From: Geosiphon pyriformis
Taxonomy: Eukaryota; Glomeromycota; Glomeromycetes; Archaeosporales; Geosiphonaceae
Assembly: GCA_016748015.1 (NCBI GenBank)
Contig: JAAOMT010000324.1
Location: forward strand, 64,434-128,433
Direction of reading: 5' to 3'
Length of the DNA: 64,000 nucleotides
The translations under genes and the position numbers were made by a program. The notes beneath the pieces are model-generated. The model was not told the origin of the DNA. It did no database searches and worked only from the letters and a program-made list of their open reading frames with translations. Numbering within the stretch: position 1 is the first letter of the stretch; each line of letters opens with the position of its first letter. Positions 11,000 through 21,039 of this stretch are shown here, piece by piece.

Positions 11000-12060
11000 T
11001 TAGTTATAATAAGATATAACACATTTTTTGTTTTAATTGGTAAATTTGAGCTTTTTTGGTCAGATAAATATAACTTGTAATTTGGTAGTATACTTCTACT
11101 TTATTTTTATAGTTGTATTTAGCAATTTTAAAAGTGTATTTGATGTATTTAGCTTTTTTTATTTGGTAAACATCTTCTTGGATTCTTTTATTAATTAAAA
11201 TTATAGTCAGTTTATAGATTATTTTAGTATCATGTAAATAATAATAGAGTTTATTAAGAGCACTATTATAAGCAGCATTAAATAAAGTTCTTTTTTTCAT
11301 TTTTTTTACAATTAATAAGACATATTAACATGTTTGATCACATACTTCTCCTTTTATTATAACATCAATTTAGTTGTATTCTTTAAGTAATAGTTTTTTA
11401 CAAATAAAACATAGAGTATTGTCTTATTTTTTGCTTTATTTGGGATATTCAAATCATTTTTAATGGCAAATCTTTTAGTAATAGCAAATATATGTCTCAT
11501 ATTTTTTTTTAGTAATATACAAGTTTTTATAGATAAAAGCTTTTTATTACAATCTTTATATTTAAGTAAAATATAAAATGATTGTTTTTGTGGTTCTAAT
11601 TTAAAATAGTGAACAATATTTCAATTACTAGTTTTTTTAAAGATTTTTTGTTCTGTTTTTTTGGCCCAATTAGATATTAATCTAAAAGCCATATAGGTTT
11701 TAGTAATTGGCATTTTTTTCTTCTCTTTAAATTTGAACACAGAGGTTTTTTCTGATTATTTGTTAAAAATACCATAAATAGTAGGTATTTTGGTGTATTG
11801 TTCTTGATATAAGATTTTGAGTTTCTGAGTTTTCTAATCTAAGTTTGCATTGGCTTTGAAAAACTAATTGTTTCTAATAAAAGCTTGGTATTAAGATGCA
11901 TCTATGACTAGAATTTTAATTAGAATAGTAATTCTATTAATTTTTTTTATTGGTGTTTTTTTATACTATTCACTATAATAATAACTGTTTGAGCAGGTCT
12001 GTTAATGTTTTGTTATAGCTGTTGTATTAACTAATACAGTCAAAGAGATTTTAAATTTCG
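11000..12060 (-). pseudogene. Protease C-terminus and Cys-rich module of element B (pseudogene)
   Basis: From about 12,050 downward the frame gives RPAQTVIIIVNSIKKTPIKK, matching RPVQTVIIIANGMKKTPVEK of element C just past the protease active site. Further on, 11,300-11,004 is open for 98 codons with FNAAYNSALNKLYYYLHD, a helical segment shared with element C (FDATYNSALNKLYHYFHN). The Cys pairs upstream are partly lost. Function as for the same module in A and C. Confidence 0.6.
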
Positions 12061-12298
12061 TAAATCAATTCTGGAATAATTCACAAAAAATTCTTGTAAT
12101 CTAATTGGTGTTCAGCATTATTAGCATAGAAAATTTAATAATACTTTATTGATCAAATATTTCAAATAAAAATCGAAACTAACAGTAAAAACATACTTTT
12201 ATAAACACAAAGTTTTAGAATCCATAAAGATCCACACAACTTTACATAGTAGTTTTTTATTAAATTGGATTTAAAATTACGTTTTGCTTTATAATAAA
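12061..12298. other. AT-rich spacer between element B and the broken gene
   Basis: Under 300 bases of AT-rich sequence with no ORF, repeat or motif that I can support. It could be the decayed first part of the gene that follows. Confidence 0.4.
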
Positions 12299-13190
12299 TG
12301 CCAAAGACTTATCCTGTTTATTTGAATTTCTTACCAGTGAATATGACAAAAGTTAATTAGTAAAATATGAGACCAAAGAAAGTCAAAAATGGTGACATGT
12401 ATTAGTTAGTATTGCAGCAAAAAGAATAATAGAAATAACTAAGTATCTTTCTAGATTAACTATATTACTTGACTCTCTAAACAATTACTCTTTATGTGAA
12501 AGACATTATAATCAGATTGTTGTTAAAAAGTCTTTTATTAAACGAATTACTAAATTAAATGATTCAACTTTTTTAGATTTAGAAAAAACAGAAAGAAAAA
12601 GACCAAGACTTTCTAATGATAACAAGTTGTTAGAATTAAAAAAAACTTTTTCTGATTTTGGAGTCCAAGTATGAAGTTTATATAAAACAGATACAGGAGT
12701 TAGAAGATATTAATCAGCAATTATTATCTGAGAATGCGACATTAAAGAAGCAATTAGATAAAGCATTTAATAATCAACAAGATCATATTAAATCTATAAC
12801 AGAAATTGCCAAAAGAGAATGAAGTAATTTGTATAATGATATAATAAATTTAAAAAAAAATCATGAACATTTTAGTCTAGATAGTTTTTTAGAGTATTGT
12901 CCTTTAACATGACTTGCAAAATGAAATCCAGTCATTGTAAAATTTATTGAAACTCTTACTCATAATGAAGATGAATATCAAAATGAAGAGAAAAAGCTTT
13001 TTAAATGTGTTGTAGCAGTTGATGCTATATACGGATCAAGGCACTTAAAATATGTTTCTGCTATTAATTTAGCCATTTCAGCAATCAAATATTCAGTAGC
13101 AAGATCAAAAATAGTTATTGATATTGATAATCATATTATAAATTCCGGTTGCTATAAAAAGTTTACTAACTGGTTAGAAAGTTTGGCTAT
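12299..13190 (+). pseudogene. Broken non-transposon gene of unknown function, cut by element D
   Basis: A coding signal with normal-looking composition runs from about 12,299, with a frame change near 12,670. The second part (from 12,672) is open to the element D LTR except for three TGA codons, all at expected Trp positions (RE*SN, LT*LAK*NP). Visible parts: CERHYNQIVVKK, a basic ERKRPRLS, a heptad-like coiled coil (QIQELEDINQQLLSENATL), then VVAVDAIYGSRHLKYVSAIN and a conserved-looking AISAIKYSVARSKIVIDIDN. The last in-frame residues, TNWLESLAI, meet the LTR end at 13,190/13,191. I recall similar proteins forming a large uncharacterised family in arbuscular mycorrhizal fungi, but cannot check it. 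The downstream half is not in the window. One remaining Trp (TNW) is still TGG. Confidence 0.6.
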
Positions 13191-14153
13191 TGTTATTGGA
13201 GGTTTTTGGTCTCTTTTCTTGAATGTTGTTAATGCTTGTCTGTTGCTAATTTCACGTTTTCTGGAAGCAGTTGAATCTCCAATAACCGAATTTATTTTCA
13301 AATTATCTTCTGTAATCTGAACTGCTGGGCTTATAAGTGGAATGGCCAATTCCGTGCCAGTTACTTTGTGTAGTTATGTTGTAGTAAATGTCAACTCTTT
13401 CTCAGGAATTGCTTGCCTAGAAGCTCACTAAAAATGTGTAGTTACTTTGCTGTGAAAGTCAACTCTTCTACAGAAATCTTGTCTGTAGGCTACCCTAATG
13501 ATTATGATAAGAAAAAGTAAAAGAAAAATAAAGAAATATAAAAGAAAATAGAATTGTCAAGAAAAACGTTTTCTATTCAGGCCTGGAATCACTAACAGTT
13601 TATTGAAATTGGTAGCTAATCAATTTCAAAATGTTAGTTTGTGTTGAGGGAATTTCAAGTGTAATAATTAAAGGATTTGGTTTTCGAATATTTAATTTTT
13701 ATTTGAAATATGTAAAAAATGATTTGTTCCAATTAAGATATCTGAAGTAAAATACTATGTTATGCTACTATAAGAAAATACATTTTCTTGAAGAGAGAAG
13801 CTCTTCTTTTATACAACTTGTTGTAGTACTAGTTTTTGAACTTGCACTTTTCTCTTTGCTATAATTTGGGTAAACTAAAGATATATTTTGGCAAATTACA
13901 AGTTATTTCACTGAACTATTGATTATTTCGGCCAATTTTCATTAATTTCGGCGAATTTTGACTATGTTAAATGGTTCAGGGTATTGTGTAATTTGATCAT
14001 TTTAATTTCTATAGTATAAATCGGATTATTGATTGAGTAATAATATTTGATATTTTATTAAATAATAAATGATAATCGAAATAATGCTAATTAATAATAG
14101 GAATTATGAGGGTAATTTCATGCTAATTAATAGCTAAGATTCTACTGGTAACA
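13191..14153 (-). repeat. 3' LTR of element D, complete (963 bp)
   Basis: On the minus strand it begins TGTTACCAGTAG at 14,153 and ends CCAATAACA at 13,191, giving the short inverted termini expected of an LTR (TGTTA / TAACA). It is homologous along its whole length to the two LTRs of element C and to that of F. It holds TTCGGCGAATT-type repeats (about 13,880-13,970), a TATA box and a pyrimidine-rich tract. It is the least decayed of the C-type LTRs here: it keeps TGTTACC where both C LTRs have TATTACC. Confidence 0.88.
13806..13813 (-). promoter_or_regulatory. TATA box of the element D LTR
   Basis: TATAAAAG on the minus strand, just downstream of the GGCCGAAAT repeats. Aligned positions in the C LTRs read TATATAAG (16,943) and TATAAAAA (25,938), so the site is conserved. 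Confidence 0.75.
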
Positions 14154-14841
14154 TAATCTTCTCCTCAAGACTGAGCTCTGTCAAAGTCCAAGCACTATCT
14201 GTGATGTCAAGATAGTAGTCCAAAATAATTGAAGTGATTTGGTCTGAAAATTGTTGAAATTTCAGTTCTGTAAGCTTTCCAATGTATTGAATCTTTATTA
14301 GATAAAGTATTGAATTTTGTAGGATGTTTTCACAAGTGTTGAATAATTCATAAAGTCTAAATACTGCTCTAAGTTTGTAATGGGTGTTTATTGGTCCAGC
14401 TGCTGTTTTGAATTCATTGTGAATTTGTTTTTGTATAGTCTCAGGAGTAATGTTGGTTGCTTCAAGTTCCAGTTTTCGTTCATAAAGTGTTTTTCTAATA
14501 TGAAAATATCTATATATAAGAGTATGTTTATTGTTCTGTTCATTAAAAAATAGTAGAAGTTTTTGTTGAATTGTGGCATTTGGTGGAATGTCAATAGGGG
14601 CAGATAAAAAGTTTTCTTTTAGTGCTTGCTTCAAAAGTTCTGGTAATTGATTTCCAGAATAACTTTTTGTTTTTCTTCTATAGGGGTGATAATTCTGAGA
14701 ATTATTTACTACTGGTGTTGTAGTTTCTTTTTGAGTGTAATTAATTTGACTTCCATTAATCGTTATAGATAGGTCAGGAAGTGTTTTCAAAGCTAACATT
14801 AATTTTTGGGATATCTGTTGAATATTTCGGAGAATAATCAT
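14134..14841 (-). CDS. Third ORF (post-integrase) of element D, intact, 235 aa
   Basis: An uninterrupted ORF between integrase and the 3' LTR. It is predicted to be soluble and mostly helical: no signal peptide, no membrane segment. Recognisable blocks are MLALKTLPDLSITING (15-30), YHPYRRKTKS (about 52-61), LPELLKQALKENF (about 66-78), a Lys/Glu-rich helix near ERKLELEATN, and a C-terminus SLEEKIMLPVES. The last codons contain the polypurine tract, and the stop TAG lies about 20 bases inside the LTR. A homolog with few stops sits at the same place in element C (24,930-25,625), and diverged relatives follow integrase in A, I and E. Position recalls env, but nothing in the protein supports an envelope. 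It may be a duplicated gag-like or accessory protein; I do not recognise it. Confidence 0.75.
   Translation of the reverse strand: MIILRNIQQISQKLMLALKTLPDLSITINGSQINYTQKETTTPVVNNSQNYHPYRRKTKSYSGNQLPELLKQALKENFLSAPIDIPPNATIQQKLLLFFNEQNNKHTLIYRYFHIRKTLYERKLELEATNITPETIQKQIHNEFKTAAGPINTHYKLRAVFRLYELFNTCENILQNSILYLIKIQYIGKLTELKFQQFSDQITSIILDYYLDITDSAWTLTELSLEEKIMLPVES
14157..14166 (-). promoter_or_regulatory. Polypurine tract of element D
   Basis: GAGGAGAAGA on the minus strand ends three bases before the LTR start TGTTACC. It would prime plus-strand DNA synthesis. It lies inside the third ORF, coding for EEK. Confidence 0.65.
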
Positions 14842-14989
14842 AGTAAAAGTAATTAACTACTAATAAAGAAAATTATTTTTGAGTATGAGATTTTATTTGT
14901 TTTTGGGTTTGAATGTTTTTTGTAATTATTTACTATTTTTGTTTTATGTTTTGTGTATTTTTAAAAGGATTATTATAAAAATGTTAAAT

Positions 14990-16365
14990 TAAGTGTTCAA
15001 GTTTGGTTGTTGTTCTATTATAACTATTGGTTCTAAATTTTGGGAAATATTTTTAGGATTAATTAAAGAGGAATGTGTACCAATTTGTGAAATTAATGGT
15101 TTAGAATTGTTTCTGAAATAATAATGTTTTAATTGATCTCCATTTGCAACTTTTGCTAGTACTTTGCTATTAAGTTTTAACTTGTATAATCTATTGCCTA
15201 GAATTTCGTAAATATAAAATGGTTTATTCTATTTATGTTCAAATTTTTTACTCTATTGTTTTCAGCTTTAGTTCTGTGTAATAGAACTTTATTTCCAATT
15301 TTAAATTCATTGGTGATTGGTAGCAGTTTGTTGTCATGTCTTTCTTTTTGTAAGGCTTGGAAGTATTCAATATGAGAGACTGCTATGTGTTTTTTTTCTT
15401 TCAATGTATTAAGGAAAGTATAGGCTTTTTTTTGGAGTGTTTTTTAAAAGTTTTCTTTATTGATTGGTTGTACTGGGTATGTTTTTACTGTGAAATTAAT
15501 TGGTAGTGTTGCTGTCCTTCCATAAGTAAAATCAAATGATATGTGTTTTGTAGTATTCTGTTTTAGTGTTCTGTAGGCTAATAATACTGATGAAATAAAA
15601 ATATCTCATTCCTGCTCAAAATCTGTTGAGACTTTGGCTAAAGATTCACACAATTTTCTGTTAAAACATTCTACAAATCTATTTGTTTGGGGATAATAAG
15701 GTAATGATAAAGATCTTTTAACATTAAATTATTCACAAATTTTTTGTATTAAGTTGGTCACAAAATGTGTTTCTTGATCAGATAAAAGTTCAATTGGGCA
15801 TCTATGTCTACAAATAATGTCTTCATAGATAAAATTTGCTACTAATTTTGCATCTGCTCTTTGGATGGTTTTAGCTTCAAGCCATTTGGTAAGATAATCT
15901 ACTGCAACTGCAATATAACGATTTCCTTGGGTTGTAATAGATAATGGTCCAACTAAATCAATTTCAACTCTGTCAAAAAGTTGTCCAACTTTGATTGGAT
16001 TTAAAAGTTCTGTGGAGCAAGTTCCTTCTCTTCTTTAACAACTATCACAAGATTCTACATATTATATAATGTTTTTTTGCATGTGGAACCAAAAATAATG
16101 TTCAAGAGTTCTTTGGATTGTTTCATCTCTTCCCAAGTGTGCTAAAGAAAGATCTGTGTACATGTTGTATAAAATTGTTTTTTTTTTGTTTTCTTGTACT
16201 AATCTAAATAGTTGGTTTAGATTTCTGTGATTTTTGTAATAAATTTTGTTGTGGTGTATGAAATATTGTTTGGATTGATGTGGTAATCAATGTTTTTTAC
16301 TTGGAGACCAATTTTTTAGCATGGTAAGAATCTCTAAATAATTTTTGATGTTATTGTGGATTGAA
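14990..16365 (-). pseudogene. Integrase of element D, few disruptions
   Basis: From 16,365 down the frame is open over long stretches. HHCC module: TDLSLAHLGRDETIQRTLEH ... CDSC. Catalytic core: EIDLVGPLSITTQGN (Asp 1), AVDYLTKW, LLSDQETHFV (Asp 2), and FNRKLCESLAK (Glu). All three DDE residues are visible. The C-terminal part with KERHDNKLL and FKIGNKVLLHRTKAE ends near 15,200. Disruptions are few: TAA in place of Gln/Cys-context codons near 16,035 and TAA/TGA near 15,730 and 15,620. RNase H and all upstream parts are missing because the sequence switches at 16,366-16,374 to the arm of foldback element K. Confidence 0.8.
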
Positions 16366-16373
16366 GTAACAAG

Positions 16374-16591
16374 CTAACAGATAATAAGGGAAAACAAGCT
16401 TGTAGGGTAATGGAAATAATTAAAAAAAAATTACAATAAGAGAGCAAATTGAATGAGTAAGGATTCAATATACATGATCAGTCTCATAAAAATTACAGTT
16501 ATAAATCTTTTTTGGAAATCTGAAGGTAAAAGAATAATCTGTAATTGTCAACAAAATAATATTACTACTATTATTCTATGTCTCAACTCGG
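16374..16591 (+). repeat. Outer part of the left arm of foldback element K
   Basis: The reverse complement of this segment matches 27,367-27,592 almost throughout (for example TTCAATATACATGATCAG is present in both orientations). It ends CTCAACTCG exactly where the LTR of element C begins. The matching right arm continues without a break into 27,366 and below, which aligns with 26,559 onward on the far side of C. So this is the start of an arm cut in two by C. Confidence 0.85.
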
Positions 16592-16942
16592 TATTACCAG
16601 TAGAATTTTAGCTATTAATTAGCATGAAATTATTCTCATAATTTCTATTATTAATTAGCATATAACATTATCATTTCAATTATCACTTATTATTTAACCA
16701 AATTATCAAATATTATTATTCAATTAATAACTCGATTTGTACTATAAAAATTAAGATGATCAAATTACACAATACCCTGAACCAGTTAATATAGTCAAAA
16801 TTGGCCGAAATTGATAAAAATTGGCCAAAATAATCAATAGTTTGTAGAAATAACTTGTAGTTTGCCAAAATATATCTTTAGTTCGCCAAAATTAGAACAA
16901 AGAGAAAAGTACAAGTTTAAAGACTAGTACTACAACAAGTTG

Positions 16943-16950
16943 TATATAAG
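16943..16950 (+). promoter_or_regulatory. TATA box of the 5' LTR of element C
   Basis: TATATAAG, aligned with TATAAAAG in the D LTR. It would position transcription of the genomic RNA. Confidence 0.7.
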
Positions 16951-17205
16951 AAGAGCTTTTTTTTTCAAGAAAATGTATCATTTCATAATATTTTACCATA
17001 GTATTTTACTTTAGATATCTTAATTAGAACAAATTATCTTTTATATATCTCAAATAAAAATTAAATATTCAAAAACCAAATCCTTTGATTATTACACTTG
17101 AAATTTTCTCAACACAACTAACATTTTGAAATTGATTAGCTACCAATTTCAGTAATCTGTTAGTGACTTCAGGATAAAAAACGTTTCTTTTGTTAGAATT
17201 CTATT

Positions 17206-17212
17206 TTTTTTG

Positions 17213-17257
<45 letters not shown>

Positions 17258-17313
17258 NNNNNNNNNNNNNNNNNNNNNNNNNNNNNNNNNNNNNNNNNNN
17301 NNNNNNNNNNNNN

Positions 17314-17346
<33 letters not shown>
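17206..17346. other. Poly-T tract with a 56-base N gap inside the C LTR
   Basis: A poly-T run precedes the N run at 17,258-17,313 and a second poly-T of 33 follows it. The same spot in the D LTR and the 3' LTR is a mixed C/T tract of about 50 bases (CTTTTCTTT type). The assembly gap therefore falls in a homopolymer; its true length is unknown. Confidence 0.9.
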
Positions 17347-17348
<2 letters not shown>

Positions 17349-17666
17349 TATAATTATTAGGGTAGCCTACAGACAAGATTTCTGTAGAAAAGTTGACTTT
17401 CACAGCAAAGTAACTAGACATTTTTAGTAAGTTTTCAGATGAGCAATTTTTAGAAAAAAGTTGACATTTACTACAATGTAACTACATAAAGTAATTGGTA
17501 AGGAATTGGTCATTTCACTTATAAGTCCAGCAGTTCAAATTATAGGAGATAATTTGAAAATAAATTCAGTTATTAGAAGTTTAACTGTTTTCAGAAAACG
17601 TAAAATTAGCAACAGACAAACATTAACAGCATTCAAAAAAAGAGACCAAAAACCTTTGGTAACATT

Positions 17667-17682
17667 TGGTGTTCTCTCATAG
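17667..17682 (+). promoter_or_regulatory. Candidate primer-binding site of element C
   Basis: TGGTGTTCTCTCATAG starts two bases after the LTR end. Starting with TGG fits pairing with a tRNA 3' CCA end. The same place in element F (minus strand, near 50,195) reads TGGTATTCTTTC, so the site is conserved. The tRNA was not identified. Confidence 0.6.
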
Positions 17683-17689
17683 AAATAAC

Positions 17690-19213
17690 ACAGCAATAAC
17701 AAAATTCAAAGTGGTGACCACATCAGACACAACAATTCTAAAATATTATTAGTTAATTTACACTTACTGCAAGCAAAGATTCAACATCCAAGACGGAATT
17801 GAAATTTTCAAGAAATCACTATACCAATATATTGAAAACTGTATTAACAATTATTTTTTTGAAAACTACAACATTTCAAAAATTAGAAACAACCTCTACA
17901 ATAATTTATTGCACTATTTACGATTGGAAACAGAAGACCTGAACAATGAAACACTTGGCATCTATTTCCAAGAACTTAACTTTAACATTATTCAGTATTG
18001 TAAAGAAAAATACTTAGTACAAGCCAAATACTCTCTTGACTTTGAATCAGAAACAGAAACAAACAACAAAAGCAACCAAAAAATGAAACAATACTCAAAA
18101 ACTACTTCAAACACTCCAAGTACACCAAAAATAACTGTCAAACACTTGCAAACTCTAGAACAAGAAATCAGCACCAAACTTTCACTCTCAGTTATCTCAT
18201 TTCTAATTTTACTTGCTCAACCACAAACACCAAATTCACTACTTATCTATTTCTCAAGACTAGAAAATTTTCAGTTACCTAAAAGTCTTATTGAACAACA
18301 AAAACCCATATCAACCAACACCAATATTATTAATTACTTACAAAAAAATGAAAATAATTATTTAGAGAACTTGGAAAGTGAAAAAACTAAATCAAAACAA
18401 GAAGAAACCACAAAAAATAAAAAATAAATAGCAACTGCTTACATTGCAAAGATTCCGGAATTTACTGGTAAAGATAATGATACTAGTTCACAAGAATGGC
18501 TTGACAAAGTTCAGAAAGCAGGAGATGCAAATAGATAGAATGCAGCAAGAATGCTTAAAACAATCCCATACTTTCTCCAAGAAACAGCAGAAAAATGGTT
18601 TGAAAACTTGGATGCACCCTTTAAAAACTGGCAAGCATTCAAAAATGTTTTTTTACAACAATTTACTGACAACAACACATCTATTACTCTCCAAAATTGG
18701 TTCTGAAATATCAAACAAGAACCAAGTAAATTAGTTATAATTTACTTAGAAAAGTTCAACAAACTTCTCAGAAAAATTTGCCAGTTGAAAACCAATGAAT
18801 ACTATTTTAATACCCAAATTTTGGATTAATTTATCACTAGATTAAAAGATAAACTTATAAAAAAAGTGTGTCTACATTTACCTGAAGATTTGGTCACTGC
18901 TATTTAACATATAAAGAACTATAAAATGGCTATAAAAAAAGCCAACTACACAAAACTTGTGAATCTTGTCATTGGAGAAACCAGCTCAGCAGCTGAAAAA
19001 AATTGACCAACTCATAAAAAAAATTGAAAACTATTTCACCAACCAACAACAGCAACAACAAATGCAAAGATATTAGCCACCATAATAACAAAACCAAAAC
19101 AACTACTCTTTATTATCCAACAATCAATCACAAAACTGTTACTATTGTGGGATTTTAGGACATTGGAAACAAAACTGCAGAAAGCTACAAAGAGACCAAT
19201 AAAACAGGAGTAA
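17690..19213 (+). pseudogene. Gag of element C (pseudogene with intact CCHC zinc knuckle)
   Basis: Coding starts near 17,690; 17,909-18,427 is fully open. A conserved core follows: IPEFTGKDNDTSSQEWLDKV, AEKWFENLDAPFKNWQAF and LQQFTDN, which fit the retrotransposon gag (Ty3-type capsid) family. Stops at 18,425 (TAA), about 18,536 (TAG, R*NAA) and 18,704 (TGA, WF*NI) are at Gln/Trp-type positions. An A-run near 18,995 shifts the frame. The tail has a Gln-rich stretch and one zinc knuckle CYYCGILGHWKQNC (19,137-19,178), C-x2-C-x4-H-x4-C. Gag would form the particle and bind the RNA. Confidence 0.8.
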
Positions 19214-20270
19214 TTAATGTTACTTTTCAACACAGCAATCTCATTATCAGTCTCCACTACCAGCCTACTATTCCTTAAAATTTCAACAGCAAAGCAATTA
19301 CTATTAACCTGTTTCACAGCAGCAATATCAACAACTTCTACCAATTCAACAATATCAACAACCACCTACACAACAATATTAAGTACCAGTCCACAGATTG
19401 GTTCAATAAAGCCAATTCACATCTTAAAATCAATTCAAAATAATAACAACAGAATCAATCCAAACAACCAGTTAGTTCCCTAAAATTCTGATTAGCAAAG
19501 ACCCAATCATTATTACACTCAACCCAGTTATTTTACAATGCCAAAAGAATCGAATTTTCAACAAACTGCACTTTTTGAAGGTGAAACTGCAACACCAAAA
19601 TCAAACTCTTCCAACAATATTATTCCATCAGCCCAAATTGCTCAAAATACCAATCTTTCAGACATATTTCCATTTAAATTCGAAGCAAATAAATTACCAT
19701 TCTTGCTTAGCAATGCAGCAGTTAATGAACAGAAAGCAATTACAGCAATATATACTGAAGCTAAAGTAGAAGAGAAACCAATTCAGTTAATTTTGGATAG
19801 TAGATTAGCTGAAAGTATTATCACCTACCAATTAATACAACAGTTTTAAAGAACTGTTAACAGACCAGTTCAAACTGTAATTATTATAGCTAATGGCATG
19901 AAGAAAACCCCAGTAGAAAAAATTGACAACTTCTCATTTATCATTAATGGAATCACCATTCCAGTCAAAATTCTAGTTATGAATGCACCCCAATACCAAG
20001 CTTTTGTCAAAAATAATTGGCTTCTCAAAGCCAATGCAAATTTAGATCGAAAAATCCAAAAATTGAAAATTTTATACCAAGAACAATACACCAGAGTACC
20101 TATTACTTGTGATATTTTTAATAAAAAATTTGAAAAAGCCCAGTATTCGAATTTGAAGAGAATAAAGAATTACCAATCATTAAAACCTTTATGGCTCTTG
20201 GATTACCATCCAATTGGGCTAAGGAAACAAAACAAAAAAGCTTTAAAGAAATCAAAAGATAGAATATAGT
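19214..20270 (+). pseudogene. Gln-rich linker and retropepsin-like protease of element C (pseudogene)
   Basis: 19,214-19,530 is a Gln/Pro/Tyr-rich linker in a shifted frame. Protease lies at about 19,675-20,090: LILDSRLAESIIT carries the catalytic Asp, but the Gly of D-S-G is Arg; then TVIIIANGMKKTPVEK, FSFIINGITIPVKILV and NNWLLKANANLD, the second half of the fold. The TAA at 19,847 (QQF*RTV) breaks the frame. It continues open to 20,269. Would process the polyprotein. Confidence 0.72.
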
Positions 20271-20900
20271 TAGATATTCTACACCAGAACTATGGAAACA
20301 ACCACCTTACATTTTACTTAAATACAAAGATTGTAAAAAAAAACTTTTATCAATAGAAGTATGTATTTTTCTAAAAGAGAAATATGAAACTCACATTTGC
20401 TACTTTTGCAAAGCATGTCATAGAGAATTATTTGGATATTTCAAAAGAAGCAGAAAATGAAACAACACTCCTTGTCTTATATGTGGAAATATGCTACCAG
20501 AAAAATGCAACTGGATTGATGTTGTAATGAAAGGAGAAGTATGTGATCAAACCTGTCAATATGCTCTATTAATCTCGAAAAAAGTCAGAAGAAAAACTCT
20601 TTTTGATGCAACATACAACAGTGCTCTCAACAAATTATATCACTATTTTCATAATGTTAAAATAATCTTTGACTTAATAATGGCTTTAATCAATAGAGCC
20701 ACACAGAAAAATGTCCACCAAATAAAAAAAGCTAAGTATATTGAGTACACAATGGAATTAACTAAATTCAATTATGAAGATGAAGTGGAAACATACCACC
20801 AAATCACAAGTTATGTCTATTCAACCAAAAAAGCTCAAATTCAATGATTAGAACAAATGAACATTCAACTACATAAAAAATGTACCATGCTTTGTAATGA
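20271..20900 (+). pseudogene. Cys-rich zinc-ribbon-like module of element C (pseudogene)
   Basis: Pairs CYFCKAC near 20,397, CLICGNM near 20,475 and CDQTCQY near 20,545 give C-x2-C spacings that could hold zinc. The frame is open at 20,491-20,847 (118 codons) through a helical segment FDATYNSALNKLYHYFHN that is also present in B and F. One TGA at a Trp position (RK*NN) lies near 20,457. Always between protease and dUTPase. Its job is unknown to me; it may help bind nucleic acid. Confidence 0.6.
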
Positions 20901-21039
20901 CTAATAATGTCCAGAATATTATGCAATTAGCATTTCTCTGCCCAACAAAAATAATAAATATGAATTTAAATTTGAAAAACCTGAAAAAAAAAATTTGCAA
21001 CAACACCAATCTATCTTACTAAGAATCAACCAGCCTTAT

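Larger units (their letters stand above)
8633..12060 (-). mobile_element. Ty3/gypsy element B, truncated at both ends
   Basis: Read on the minus strand from 12,060 down: protease C-terminal part, Cys-rich module, dUTPase, RT, RNase H. gag and the protease active site are missing on the right, integrase and third ORF are missing on the left. The dUTPase and flanking parts resemble element C more than A (for example PTTTQQIF against LTTTQQIF). At the left end the RNase H remnant (KYVVHYKLGK-like) runs straight into the LTR arm at about 8,632. Confidence 0.75.
16592..17664 (+). repeat. 5' LTR of element C, with an assembly gap
   Basis: Homologous to 25,608-26,558 and to the D and F LTRs. It holds GGCCGAAATT / GCCAAAATT repeats at about 16,795-16,895, a TATA box (16,943-16,950), and a pyrimidine tract that in this copy is a long poly-T interrupted by 56 N (17,258-17,313). 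It ends GGTAACA at 17,664. Confidence 0.85.

Noticed and set aside
14134-14841. Envelope gene in the third ORF
   Set aside because: Position fits, but there is no signal peptide, membrane helix, or Cys-rich glycoprotein-like pattern.
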